From Rhodospirillales bacterium (GTDB taxonomy: Bacteria > Pseudomonadota > Alphaproteobacteria > Rhodospirillales > Casp-alpha2): a DNA stretch of 64,000 nt. The notes under the pieces were generated by a model that was not told the DNA's origin, did no database searches, and worked only from the letters and a program-made list of their open reading frames with translations. The stretch spans positions 1 to 64,000 of the forward strand of contig JAJFII010000069.1 in NCBI GenBank assembly GCA_021775095.1, given 5' to 3'. This document shows, one piece after another, positions 1 through 8,699 of this stretch; the stretch's first letter is position 1; every line of letters starts with the position of its first letter. Position numbers and translations under genes: made by a program.

Positions 1-1
1 C

Positions 2-418
2 TTGGATGTCTCGATCCAGGCGCAGGTCATTAATTTGCTTGAAGATCTGCGCGACGAATTTGGCCTGACCTATTTGTTTATCTCCCATGATTTAAGTGTG
101 GTCCGGCATATCTGTCATCGGGTGGCGGTTATGTATTTGGGCAATATGGTTGAACTTGCAGATTGCGACGAGCTTTACGACAATCCCATGCATCCTTATA
201 CTACGGCCCTGCTTGAAGCTGTGCCTATTCCTGACCCTGACTTGGAAAACGGTCGTGCCCATAAAATAGTTAAGGGGGAAATTCCAAGCCCCATGAATCC
301 GCCAAGCGGATGCGTTTTCCATCCCCGCTGTGAAAAAGCGGTCGCCAGTTGCAGTCAAAAAGCTCCAGAATTTAGAGAAGTAAAACCAGGCCATTGGGTG
401 GCCTGCACAGAGGTGTAA
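2..418 (+). CDS. Peptide ABC transporter ATP-binding protein, C-terminal part (partial)
   Basis: This is the C-terminal end of an OppF/DppF-type ATPase that powers peptide uptake; the gene starts before the window. The visible part opens at the D-loop (LDVSIQAQ), then shows the H-loop histidine in FISHDLSVV, the oligopeptide-family tail motif [16 protein letters not shown], and a four-cysteine C-terminal segment (GCVFHPRC, then SC and AC) that is conserved in Dpp/Opp ATPases. The Walker A and B motifs lie outside the window. The binding protein follows after 73 bases on the same strand, so the gene belongs to that transporter operon. The family call is secure; the substrate (di- or oligopeptide, or a related amide) is inferred. 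Confidence 0.93.
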   Translation: MDVSIQAQVINLLEDLRDEFGLTYLFISHDLSVVRHICHRVAVMYLGNMVELADCDELYDNPMHPYTTALLEAVPIPDPDLENGRAHKIVKGEIPSPMNPPSGCVFHPRCEKAVASCSQKAPEFREVKPGHWVACTEV

Positions 419-447
419 TCATTCACCATTGGATGATGCATAAAAAT

Positions 448-468
448 AAGGAACTGGGGAGGTTCCTT
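448..468 (+). promoter_or_regulatory. Hairpin in ATPase-binding protein intergenic region
   Basis: A 7-bp perfect inverted repeat (AAGGAAC / GTTCCTT, 7-base loop) lies between the ATPase stop and the ribosome binding site of the binding-protein gene. No T-run follows, so it is not a classic terminator. It could mark an mRNA processing or stabilising site, which would fit the higher expression usual for binding proteins. That role is inference. Confidence 0.35.
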
Positions 469-491
469 AGAAACCGGGAAGGAGAAAGTAA

Positions 492-2102
492 ATGAAAAAT
501 ACCTATAGCAAATTTGCGGTATCTCTCGCCGTTGGGGCCGGATTGGCCCTGGGCGCGAGTGCAGCAAATGCAGAGACCCCCAAATCGGGTGGTGTGCTGG
601 AGTTTGTGGTGCCAGGCAAGGCACCAAGTTATGACGGTCATATTGAGACCACCTATGCGATGGTTCACCGGGTTCGTCCGTTCTACAGCCTGTTGATCCG
701 TGTCAACCCCGATAACCCCTCGGATCCAAGTGATTTTGTTTGCGATCTGTGTGATGGAAGTGTCCCTGAACCCACCGAAGGCGGTACGAAATATACGTTT
801 AAGTTACTGCCCGGTGTTAAATTCCATGATGGTACCGATTTAACGTCAGAAGACGTTAAGGCAACCTACGACAAAATTATTTTCCCGCCGGAAGGTGTTG
901 CCAGTGCGCGGAAATCGTTTTTTAAAGCCGTAGAATCCGTAACCGCACCGGATGAAAGCACCGTTATCTTTAAACTGAAGTTCCCAACGGGAAGTTTTAT
1001 TCCCGCATTGGCAACGCCGTTTAACTTCGTTTATTCGAAGGACGATCTGGATGCCCATGGGTATACCTGGCACAAATCAAACATTAACGGCTCCGGCGCC
1101 TATAAGTTTGTCCAACACCAGAAAGGGGCTTTCCTTGAAGGTGTGAAAAATCCCGACTACCATCACGCTGGAAAACCTTATCTGGATGGATTTAAAGCGA
1201 TTACGTCAGCCAAAATGGCACTGAGTATTCAAGCCATTCGCGGCAATCGGGCGGCCGCTGAATTCCGGGGTTTCCCGCCAAAGGCGCGCGATGATCTGGT
1301 CAAAGCATTGGGCAAAAAAATCACGGTCCAGGAAAGCGACTGGAACTGTGTGTTGTTGGCAACACCGAACCACAAAATTAAACCGTTCGATGATACGCGT
1401 GTACGCCAAGCCCTGACCCTTGGACTGGATCGTTGGTCCGGTTCCAAATACCTGTCACGGATCGCTATCGTGAAAACCGTTGGTGGAGTTGTATTCCCAA
1501 GTCACGGCCTGGCTGCAACCAAGGAAGAACTGGTCAAACTGAAGGGGTATGGCACTGACATTAAAGCCGCCCGCGCGGAAGCGAACGCGCTTCTGAAAGA
1601 AGCTGGTGTCCCTGGACTGGAGTTTACCTTGCACAATCGTGGGGTTGATCAACCCTACAAGGTCGTTGGTACCTGGATGATTGATCAATGGAAAAAGACG
1701 GGTATGGAAGTCAAACAGCAGGTTAATCCAACACCTGTGTTTTACGACGTTCTGCGCAAAAAGAAGACTTTTGATGTGTCATTGGACTTCAACTGCCAGT
1801 CGGTCATCAACCCGATTGCTGACATTACCAAGTTCCTGGGGTCCGCCGGAAATAACTACGGATCGTACGAAGATAAAGTGCTTGAAGATAGCTATAACAA
1901 GATTCTTCAGTCCGGTGATGTTGCCGAGCAGCGACGTCTTATTCGTGAGTACGAAACACGCGCGCTTTCTGACGAAGCCCGCATGATGATCTCCTTGTGG
2001 TGGTACAAAATCAATCCTCACCGTTCTTATATGAAGGGCTGGAAGATTGCGCCAAGTCACTACTTGAACCAGCACTTGGATAACGTCTGGTTGGATCTGT
2101 AA
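492..2102 (+). CDS. Peptide ABC transporter substrate-binding protein (SBP family 5)
   Basis: Periplasmic solute-binding protein of the DppA/OppA family (536 aa, the usual length). Residues 1-27 form a Sec signal peptide ending in ASAANA before the mature start ETPKSGG. Family 5 features include the early GGVLEFVV strand, the YTFKLLPGVKFHDGTDLTSEDV block at about residues 99-120, and a tryptophan- and tyrosine-rich C-terminus. There is no lipobox, so it is a soluble periplasmic protein. A strong ribosome binding site (AAGGAGAAAG) precedes the ATG. It delivers ligand to the two permeases downstream. Ligand identity cannot be read from sequence; this family also takes nickel, amides and other small molecules. 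Confidence 0.93.
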   Translation: MKNTYSKFAVSLAVGAGLALGASAANAETPKSGGVLEFVVPGKAPSYDGHIETTYAMVHRVRPFYSLLIRVNPDNPSDPSDFVCDLCDGSVPEPTEGGTKYTFKLLPGVKFHDGTDLTSEDVKATYDKIIFPPEGVASARKSFFKAVESVTAPDESTVIFKLKFPTGSFIPALATPFNFVYSKDDLDAHGYTWHKSNINGSGAYKFVQHQKGAFLEGVKNPDYHHAGKPYLDGFKAITSAKMALSIQAIRGNRAAAEFRGFPPKARDDLVKALGKKITVQESDWNCVLLATPNHKIKPFDDTRVRQALTLGLDRWSGSKYLSRIAIVKTVGGVVFPSHGLAATKEELVKLKGYGTDIKAARAEANALLKEAGVPGLEFTLHNRGVDQPYKVVGTWMIDQWKKTGMEVKQQVNPTPVFYDVLRKKKTFDVSLDFNCQSVINPIADITKFLGSAGNNYGSYEDKVLEDSYNKILQSGDVAEQRRLIREYETRALSDEARMMISLWWYKINPHRSYMKGWKIAPSHYLNQHLDNVWLDL

Positions 2103-2126
2103 TCCATTGACGTTGTCAACGTTCCC

Positions 2127-2163
2127 CCCACCCGCCGGATACGGCGGGTGGGATTCGTTTTTT
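2127..2163 (+). terminator. Intrinsic terminator/attenuator after binding-protein gene
   Basis: A perfect 11-bp G+C-rich stem (2127-2137 with 2142-2152, loop GATA) is followed by ATTCG and six T residues. It sits between the binding-protein gene and the permease genes of the same operon, so it probably works as a partial terminator that makes binding-protein mRNA more abundant than permease mRNA. Confidence 0.85.
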
Positions 2164-2195
2164 AAGAAATTTGTCTGCATTTCGGATAAGTATTT

Positions 2196-3167
2196 ATGAT
2201 CAAATATTTAATTAAACGCCTGATACTGCTGTTGCCCACTCTGCTGGGTGCCGCTGTATTGGTTTTTTTCCTTTTAAGACTAGTGCCAGGTGATGTTTGC
2301 GAAATCAGACTGGCCGGCACCGGGTTGTATGCGGACCCTGCGGAGATTGCCTTATGCCGTAAGGATCTGGGCTTGGATCAGCACATATTTGTCCAATTCC
2401 TTGATTTCATCTGGGGATATGCGACTTTTGATCTTGGTAAATCCATGTGGACCGGGGCACCGATCACCCATGAAATCGGTCTGCGGTTTCATCTATCCCT
2501 CCAGGTCGCAATTATGGCGACCACGGTGGCCGTCCTCATTGCAATTCCTTTTGGCATTATTTCGGCCGTCAAACAAAACACCTGGATTGATTACGTGGTT
2601 CGCGGTTTTTCCATTGCCGGTATTGCCATGCCGTCCTTCTGGTTGGGAATTTTGATAATTCTCGGGCTGTTGATCGGTACCCAGGAAATACTCGGTGAAC
2701 CCTGGATGCCGCCGATTGAATTTAAACCCATATGGGAAGACCCGGTTTGGAATATTTCCCAGCTTATCTGGCCCGCTGTGGCGACCGGATATCGGTATTC
2801 TGCCGTTGCCACCCGGATGACCCGTTCCGCTCTCCTGGAAGTGCTGCGTGAAGATTACGTACGAACGGCCCGGGCGAAGGGACTTCTGGAGAAAGTCATC
2901 ATCAATCGCCATGCCCTAAAAAATGCGCTGCTGCCGGTGGTTACGATCATCAGTATCGAATTTGCCTTCCTGATGGGCGGATTGGTGGTAACGGAACAGG
3001 TCTTTAATTTAAACGGGCTCGGTCGTCTGTTTGTGGAATCCGTTGGTGCCCAGGACTTTAACATGACCCAGCAGTTGGTCATGTTGGTCGTCCTGATCTT
3101 TGTGCTGACAAACTTTTTTGTTGATATCCTCTATGCGTGGCTCGACCCACGTATTCGTTATAGTTAA
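2196..3167 (+). CDS. Peptide ABC transporter permease, DppB/OppB family
   Basis: Inner-membrane permease (323 aa) with the family's N-terminal pattern: one membrane helix at about residues 9-29 (LLPTLLGAAVLVFFLLRLVPGD) with the conserved VPGD. A BPD_transp_1 domain follows with several helices. The EAA-type coupling loop is visible around residues 217-235 (REDYVRTARAKGLLEK). It pairs with the next gene to form the transmembrane channel of the peptide importer. It lies 33 bases past the terminator hairpin and 11 bases before the second permease. Function as a permease is certain by family; substrate is not. Confidence 0.94.
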   Translation: MIKYLIKRLILLLPTLLGAAVLVFFLLRLVPGDVCEIRLAGTGLYADPAEIALCRKDLGLDQHIFVQFLDFIWGYATFDLGKSMWTGAPITHEIGLRFHLSLQVAIMATTVAVLIAIPFGIISAVKQNTWIDYVVRGFSIAGIAMPSFWLGILIILGLLIGTQEILGEPWMPPIEFKPIWEDPVWNISQLIWPAVATGYRYSAVATRMTRSALLEVLREDYVRTARAKGLLEKVIINRHALKNALLPVVTIISIEFAFLMGGLVVTEQVFNLNGLGRLFVESVGAQDFNMTQQLVMLVVLIFVLTNFFVDILYAWLDPRIRYS

Positions 3168-3178
3168 GGACGCAAAGC

Positions 3179-4081
3179 ATGACGACTGTATCTGAAGTTC
3201 AAGTCGAAGCAGAAATCGAGGATCTTTCTAAGAGGAGTTCGGTCCTTGACGCGGTGATAACGATGCTTCGTAAACAACCGCTGGCGTCTTTCGGCGCGGC
3301 GATTGTCTTGGCGATGATCTTTATGGCGGTTTTTGCCGACATTCTGACAAGCATAGACCCAGAAGAAAATAATCTGGAGTTTATGCTGGAAGCGCCCGGC
3401 GAAGCCTTTTTCCTGGGCACCGATCAATTTGGTCGGGATTTGTTGACACGCATTATTTATGGCGCCCGCACGGCTCTTTTTGTTGGCTTCACCTGCGCCA
3501 TTATCGGCTCTACGCTCGGCTTGGTCCTGGGCGTTGCCAGCGCCTATTTCGGTGGCTTGTTTGATTTGATCATTCAACGGGTCGTCGACGTGATCATGGC
3601 CTTTCCGTTGATTATTCTGGCTTTGGCTGTGGTTGCCACATTGGGCCCTGGCGTGGAAAATGTAATCATTGCCATAACCATACCCTTTGTGCCGCAATGT
3701 GCACGGGTGGTCCGTTCCAATGCGTTGGCCATTCGCGAAATCCCCTATGTGGACGCGGCCCGGGCCCTTGGTTTTAGCCATATGCGGATCATTCTTCGTC
3801 ACATGGTACCAAACGTCATGGCACCGTTTTTGATCATGCTGACGTCTTTCCTGGGACAAGCCATTCTGCTTGAAGCATCCTTGTCCTATTTGGGGATGGG
3901 CGTCCAGGAACCAACAGCGGCCTGGGGATTGATGCTGCAAGGCGGGGCCGAGGAATATGCGGAAAGTGCGCCCTGGGTTGCGATCTGGCCTGGGGTAGCG
4001 ATCAGCTTGGCGGTGTTTGGATTTAACCTGTTTGGCGACGGCGTGCGCGATACACTGGACCCGAAATTACGATCCCAATAG
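3179..4081 (+). CDS. Peptide ABC transporter permease, DppC/OppC family
   Basis: Second permease subunit (300 aa). A short cytoplasmic N-terminus leads to a first helix at about residues 35-58. The DppC hallmark FLGTDQFGRDLLTRIIYGART is at about residues 79-99, and the coupling-loop motif PYVDAARALGFSH is at about residues 188-201. It is co-directional with the DppB partner, 11 bases downstream of its stop, and is followed by an intrinsic terminator, so this gene closes the transporter transcript unless readthrough reaches the metallopeptidase gene. Confidence 0.94.
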   Translation: MTTVSEVQVEAEIEDLSKRSSVLDAVITMLRKQPLASFGAAIVLAMIFMAVFADILTSIDPEENNLEFMLEAPGEAFFLGTDQFGRDLLTRIIYGARTALFVGFTCAIIGSTLGLVLGVASAYFGGLFDLIIQRVVDVIMAFPLIILALAVVATLGPGVENVIIAITIPFVPQCARVVRSNALAIREIPYVDAARALGFSHMRIILRHMVPNVMAPFLIMLTSFLGQAILLEASLSYLGMGVQEPTAAWGLMLQGGAEEYAESAPWVAIWPGVAISLAVFGFNLFGDGVRDTLDPKLRSQ

Positions 4082-4098
4082 GATTTTGAGAACGATGG

Positions 4099-4127
4099 AA
4101 ACGCGGGCTTCTTAGCCCGCGTTTTTA
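4099..4127 (+). terminator. Intrinsic terminator after DppC-type permease
   Basis: An inverted repeat AACGCGGGCT / AGCCCGCGTT (about 10-11 bp, loop TCTT) runs into a T-rich tract (TTTTTATTT). It lies 18 bases after the permease stop and 25 bases before the next ATG. Confidence 0.85.
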
Positions 4128-4151
4128 TTTGTCGGGAAGAAGGAGTAAAAT

Positions 4152-5687
4152 ATGTCAGCAACAAAACGTGTCGCTCTTATGGGTTTTTTATTGGAAAGCA
4201 ATAATTTTGCGCCGGTATCCACGGAGCAGGATTTCCGCACTCTCTGTTATTTGTCCGGCCAGGAAATCCTCGACGATATTGCCTTGCCCAATGGCCGCCT
4301 GCCGACTGAAGTACCATCGTTTTATCGGGCGATGGAGAGGTCCGGGACCGACTGGCATGCCGCCCCCATTGTGGTTGCGGCGGCCGAACCCGGCGGCCCC
4401 ATAGATCAGGCATTTTTTGAGCGGACACGTCGAGATATGGAAGACCGCCTGCGCGCCGCCATGCCCCTGGATGGCGTTTATATTGCGGAACATGGTGCCA
4501 TGACAGCGACCTCCAGCTCCGACCCGGATGGTGATCTGTTCGAGATGGTTCGGGCTGTTGTTGGGCCTGATGTGCCGATCCTGGCGACCCTGGATCTCCA
4601 CGCCAACATATCCGAAAAAATGGTCGAGAATACGGATATCCTTATTTCCTACCGGACCAACCCCCATGTGGACCTAAAGGCCCGGGCCGAGGAAGCCTGT
4701 GATCTGATGATCGATATCTGGAAGGGGATGCGTCCGCAAGTGGCCTTCATCCGCTTGCCTTTGGTGGCACCGACGGTGACCTTGTTGACCGCCGATGGCC
4801 CCTATGCAGATTTGATTCGGTATGGCCAGAAAACAAAAACCGACGCGATTGCCAATGTTTCCGTTGTCGCCGGTTTTGCCTATGGGGATACACCGATGAA
4901 CGGAATTGCAACCATCGTCACCGCAAAAGATGATATGGCTGCTGCCCAGGAACTGGCGGAAGACATCGCGACTCGCGCCTGGAACATGCGTCAGCGGTTT
5001 AAAAAGCGCCTGACACCCCTTGATGAAGCGACGGCGATGGCAGTCGCTAATGGCAATGATGCCGCCCGCCCGGCACAAATATTTGCCGATGTCGCCGATA
5101 ATCCGGGTGGCGGCGGTCGCGGTAATACAACCTATTTTCTGCAGGCCCTGATCAATACCAATGCCAAGGGCGTTCTATTTGGCGTTTTTATTGATGGCCC
5201 ATTGGCGACCGCTGCCCACGCGGCAGGGCAGGGCGGACATTTTACCGCGACCTTTAACGCGACGACGGAAAGTCAATATTCCAGGAGTTTTGAGGCCAAG
5301 GTGGTGGTCGAAAAAGTATCCGATGGCGAAATGGTTGGCCGGCGGGGAATATGGTCCGGCCGGGCCATCAGCATCGGTACGTCCGCTTTGCTCCGGCTTG
5401 GCGGCATACAAATTGTTGTCGGTACCCACCGCAAACAGGCTGCCGACCCCATGGTGTTCGAGCTGTTTGGCCTCAATATTGCCGATGCCCGATCTGTTAT
5501 TGTCAAATCCCGCGGGCATTTCAGGGCCGGGTTCGACGAGTTTTTCCCGCCGGAAAATGTGTTTGAAGTCGATGCGCCTGGGTTGACGTCGCCGGTGTTA
5601 AGCAATTTTGATTTTAAAGGATTGCCCAGACCCGTATATCCTCTGGATGAAGAGGCGACGTGGTCCGGGCCCCCCTGGAAATCCTGA
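4152..5687 (+). CDS. M81 family metallopeptidase (MlrC-like)
   Basis: A 511-aa protein of the MlrC/M81 family, named after the microcystin-degradation enzyme MlrC, with an N-terminal DUF1485 domain and a C-terminal MlrC domain. The metal-site motifs AEHGAM (about residues 114-119) and LDLHAN (about residues 144-149) are present. The start has a good ribosome binding site (AAGGAGTAAAAT). Family members cleave amide bonds in short or modified peptides and hydantoin-like compounds, but most are untested. The position directly after a peptide importer suggests it processes the imported ligand in the cytoplasm. No signal peptide is seen. Confidence 0.88.
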   Translation: MSATKRVALMGFLLESNNFAPVSTEQDFRTLCYLSGQEILDDIALPNGRLPTEVPSFYRAMERSGTDWHAAPIVVAAAEPGGPIDQAFFERTRRDMEDRLRAAMPLDGVYIAEHGAMTATSSSDPDGDLFEMVRAVVGPDVPILATLDLHANISEKMVENTDILISYRTNPHVDLKARAEEACDLMIDIWKGMRPQVAFIRLPLVAPTVTLLTADGPYADLIRYGQKTKTDAIANVSVVAGFAYGDTPMNGIATIVTAKDDMAAAQELAEDIATRAWNMRQRFKKRLTPLDEATAMAVANGNDAARPAQIFADVADNPGGGGRGNTTYFLQALINTNAKGVLFGVFIDGPLATAAHAAGQGGHFTATFNATTESQYSRSFEAKVVVEKVSDGEMVGRRGIWSGRAISIGTSALLRLGGIQIVVGTHRKQAADPMVFELFGLNIADARSVIVKSRGHFRAGFDEFFPPENVFEVDAPGLTSPVLSNFDFKGLPRPVYPLDEEATWSGPPWKS

Positions 5688-5688
5688 T

Positions 5689-6306
5689 TTAGAGAACTAC
5701 CAGACGGTTCGGCAATTCGTTTTTGTCATTGGGCCCGATGGGAAAATGGGTCGCCAGTTTTTCGCCACAGGCGTTTATCGCGGTAACAAACCCGTTGCCG
5801 ACATTTTGAGTTTCTACATCGGCAACAAATTGATCGACAACTTTCTGCCATTGCGATTGTTCGATTTTGTCGTTTATACCTTTGTCCGCTATGATTTCGA
5901 CATATTGTTCGGCCACGGAAACAAAGATTAAAATGCCGGAGCGCTCTTTCGTTTCGTGCACGCGTTGCGTAAAAAACTGTTCGCGCGCAAAACGGGATGC
6001 CCGCAAACGACTAACCGCTTTGGGGACCAGTCGTTTTTTTACGGCAGGGATTCTCAGGACGTAGGTTAAAATTATAAAACCGCAAATTTGCGCAATAAAA
6101 ATTATTTGTGCGTTTTCATAGAAGTTTAAAACAAAAACCAACGAAGCACCGAATAGCGCTATCAATGCAGACCAAAGGTAAGGGATGTAATCATAATCAT
6201 CACTGGCACCCGTTACCACGGTAACCAGTTCCCCCCTGGTTTTTAGTTCTACCTGGCGAACCGCATCTTCGATTTTTAGTTGATCGGTATCATTTATAAA
6301 TGTCAT
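5689..6306 (-). CDS. TPM domain membrane protein
   Basis: A 205-aa protein with an N-terminal TPM-like portion (about residues 1-30), two adjacent membrane helices at about residues 43-85, and a C-terminal TPM portion containing FVSVAEQYVEIIADKGIND. The split-by-helices architecture is that of the shorter TPM protein in lemA operons. I chose the ATG at 6306 because GGGAGG lies 9 bases upstream of it; another ATG at 6315 abuts that site too closely. The start is 2 bases from the stop of the preceding TPM gene, so translation is probably coupled. Biochemical role is unknown; TPM domains are linked to membrane protein repair and acid phosphatase activity in other lineages. Confidence 0.82.
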   Translation of the reverse strand: MTFINDTDQLKIEDAVRQVELKTRGELVTVVTGASDDYDYIPYLWSALIALFGASLVFVLNFYENAQIIFIAQICGFIILTYVLRIPAVKKRLVPKAVSRLRASRFAREQFFTQRVHETKERSGILIFVSVAEQYVEIIADKGINDKIEQSQWQKVVDQFVADVETQNVGNGFVTAINACGEKLATHFPIGPNDKNELPNRLVVL

Positions 6307-6308
6307 TT

Positions 6309-7136
6309 TCACCATCCTCCCGATGCGCCGCCGCCGCCGAAACTGCCGCGACCACCACTAAAGCCGCCGCCACTGAATCTTCCGCCACCACCCCTGAACC
6401 CGCCGCCAAATCCACCATACCAGCTACTCGAATTCCTGCCGTTGCCCGGGACATAAGATCCATCGTCCGGTTGCGGTCGGAAATCCGGTTGCCGGGTGTA
6501 GCTGCCAGTTCCTCTGGATCGACGGTATATGGAAAAACCAATGAGGCCTGCGGCGAAAATAATGAAAATGAGAAAACCCAGATCGATTTCATCTTTTTGC
6601 GCGAGAGCCGGTAATTTTTCTCCATCCAGCACTTTCAGGATGGCTTCGGCGCCCTGTTCAATACCGCCACTCATATCATTAATCCCAAACCGGGGAAGAA
6701 TTCGTTGGCTGATGATTTGTCCTGCCAGTGCGTCGGTCAATGCACCCTCAAGACCATATCCAACTTCAATTCGAACCTTTCGTTCGATTGGCGCGACGAT
6801 CAGTAAAACGCCGTTATTGCGAGCGTCCTGGCCAATACCCCAGTGGCGCCCGAGTTGATTTCCATATTCTTCAATCGTTTGGCCCTGCAGGGAATTCAGG
6901 GTAACGATGACAAACTGGTGGCTGTGTTTGTCTTCTTGTATTTTCATCGCTTTTGAAAGCTTTTGTTCGGTTTCAATCGACAGGATATTAGCCGTATCGA
7001 CAATACGGCCTGTGAGTTTTGGGAACTTTAATTCGGCTGCATAGGCGGAATATAAGGTCATTATAACAAGCGCAGCCAGTAGAACCGGCAAACTGCAATG
7101 CCGGGCTGTTTTGATAGAGACCCTTGTATCCGTCAT
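6309..7136 (-). CDS. TPM domain protein, YgcG type, glycine-rich tail
   Basis: A 275-aa secreted and anchored protein. It has a signal peptide (residues 1 to about 30, ending AYAAE), the TPM domain starting at LTGRIVDTANILS with the hallmark EEYGNQLGRHWGIG, one C-terminal membrane helix (FLIFIIFAAGLIGFSIY), and a very glycine-rich tail ending GGGGASGGW. This is the classic YgcG/Psb32 layout. I chose the ATG at 7136 because it begins the signal peptide and has AGGGA upstream; the open frame extends further without a plausible start. It lies between lemA and the second TPM gene on one transcript. Confidence 0.87.
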   Translation of the reverse strand: MTDTRVSIKTARHCSLPVLLAALVIMTLYSAYAAELKFPKLTGRIVDTANILSIETEQKLSKAMKIQEDKHSHQFVIVTLNSLQGQTIEEYGNQLGRHWGIGQDARNNGVLLIVAPIERKVRIEVGYGLEGALTDALAGQIISQRILPRFGINDMSGGIEQGAEAILKVLDGEKLPALAQKDEIDLGFLIFIIFAAGLIGFSIYRRSRGTGSYTRQPDFRPQPDDGSYVPGNGRNSSSWYGGFGGGFRGGGGRFSGGGFSGGRGSFGGGGASGGW

Positions 7137-7200
7137 GGTTTGATATCCCTGTCCGTTTATTTTGGCGGCATACGACCCGACGGGCCAGAGTGAATACAAC

Positions 7201-7827
7201 TCACTGGCCCATCTGAATCTTTGGAGCCGTTGCAATCCCTTGTACATTTTCGACGGTAAAGTTTTGTTTTACGGCTGCATCTGAATACAGAACGGCGGCC
7301 CAAATGCGCCCCGGGAAGGTGCGAATTTCCGTATTGTAGTCTTTGACGGCTTCAATGTAGTCCCGTCTGGAAACGGTAATTCGGTTTTCCGTTCCTTCCA
7401 GTTGCGATTGCAGGGTTAAGAAATTTTGGTTGGCTTTTAAATCCGGATATCTTTCGACCACGACCATGAGTTTGCCCAATGCAGATGACAGTGATCCTTG
7501 ATTTTGTTGGAATTGTTGGAAGGCGTTCGGGTTGGTCAGAATATCTTTTGGGATTGTCATTTGTGCCACTTTGGACCGGGCTTCGACAACGGCAGTTAAG
7601 GTTTCTCGCTCGTGGTTTGCGTATCCTTTTACCACTTCAACCAGATTAGGGATCAAATCGGCCCGTCGTTGATATTGATTTATGACCTGGCTCCATTTGG
7701 CCTTTGTTTCTTCTTCCAGCGTTGGAATCGCGTTTACGCCACAGCCTGATAGACTTAACACAAGCAACAGGACAAATAAGGTGGTGAATACAGATGCAGA
7801 GCAGTATCGCGTAGAGAAAAAGGCCAT
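7201..7827 (-). CDS. lemA: LemA family lipoprotein
   Basis: A 208-aa LemA-family protein with a hydrophobic leader and lipobox LSGC (Cys29), then the long helical LemA domain (WSQVINQYQRRADLIPNLVEVVKGY; VVERYPDLKANQNFL; ENRITVSRRDYIEAVKDYN). The family is anchored in the membrane and its role is poorly known. The order lemA, YgcG-type TPM, short TPM is a common proteobacterial operon. In-frame ATGs also occur at 7842 and 7833; 7827 has GGAG at a 9-base spacing. Confidence 0.9.
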   Translation of the reverse strand: MAFFSTRYCSASVFTTLFVLLLVLSLSGCGVNAIPTLEEETKAKWSQVINQYQRRADLIPNLVEVVKGYANHERETLTAVVEARSKVAQMTIPKDILTNPNAFQQFQQNQGSLSSALGKLMVVVERYPDLKANQNFLTLQSQLEGTENRITVSRRDYIEAVKDYNTEIRTFPGRIWAAVLYSDAAVKQNFTVENVQGIATAPKIQMGQ

Positions 7828-7915
7828 GGTCATACGCTCCATAGTCGTGAATACACCCCCTTACTTGTAATCGAGTCGCGATAAATTGCAAGCCGGAAGC
7901 GTTTGTGGTTTATCC

Positions 7916-8674
7916 TCATACACCCATATACAGTCCGCCATTTACGTGCAGGGTCTGGCCGGTAATGTAGGCGGCTTCGGGAAGGCATAAATAACGGACC
8001 ATGCTGGCAATTTCGTCGGGCAACCCGAGACGGTTAACCGGTGGCTGTACGGCTAATGTTGGCCGTACGCCGGCAGAGGCTGGGCGGTCCGTATCGATGT
8101 GCCCGGGCGAGACCACATTACAGGTGATACCGTTGCCAGCCACTTCCGCTGCCAAACCGCGGGTAAACCCGACCAACCCGGCCTTTGCCGCTAACAGATG
8201 GACGCGGTTTTTGGTGCCGATGTAGGCGGAAATGCCGCCCAGGGTGACAATGCGACCGGAACCTTGTTTTTTCATGTGAGGAATGCAGGCTTTTGACAGC
8301 AGGAAGGCACCGTCGAGCGGCACCGACAGCACCCGATGCCATTCTTCCAGGGACATTTCTTCGATCGGTTTCCGGCCGCGCACCGATGCATTACTGACTA
8401 AGATATCGATGCGACCAAACGCCGCCGCCGCCATGGAGACCATTTTTTTGACTGTCTCTTCATCGGTTACGTCACCAACATGGGCCATGGCCTGCCCGCC
8501 GGATTCAGATATTTCGTGGGCAACTGCGTCTGCCGCTTCCCTGTCCTGTACGGCGTTTACCACCACCGCGGCACCATCGCTGGCCAGCCGCAGCGCGATA
8601 GTTCGGCCGATATTTCGAGCCGCACCCGATACAATGGCAACCCGACCGGCAAAGGGTTTATGGGGATCCGTCAT
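7916..8674 (-). CDS. SDR family oxidoreductase-like protein lacking the catalytic Tyr
   Basis: A 252-aa short-chain dehydrogenase fold of the FabG type. The cofactor motif is VSGAARNIGRTIA (residues 15-27, a variant of TGxxxGxG), NAS replaces NAG at 95-97, and Lys164 of the active site is present. The position four residues before Lys164, normally the catalytic Tyr of YxxxK, is Leu160 (codon CTG), so classical catalysis should be impaired or altered. Ser149 is present in the GGIS segment. The start at 8674 has AGGAG upstream. It is the second gene after an enoyl-CoA hydratase, with 25 bases between them, suggesting acyl-CoA metabolism. Confidence 0.82.
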   Translation of the reverse strand: MTDPHKPFAGRVAIVSGAARNIGRTIALRLASDGAAVVVNAVQDREAADAVAHEISESGGQAMAHVGDVTDEETVKKMVSMAAAAFGRIDILVSNASVRGRKPIEEMSLEEWHRVLSVPLDGAFLLSKACIPHMKKQGSGRIVTLGGISAYIGTKNRVHLLAAKAGLVGFTRGLAAEVAGNGITCNVVSPGHIDTDRPASAGVRPTLAVQPPVNRLGLPDEIASMVRYLCLPEAAYITGQTLHVNGGLYMGV

Positions 8675-8699
8675 TTTTATCTCCTGTCGTCGGAACGCG

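Noticed and set aside
3164-3940. A 258-codon minus-strand frame opposite the DppC permease
   Set aside because: Antisense shadow; polar, His- and Gln-rich translation with no known domain.
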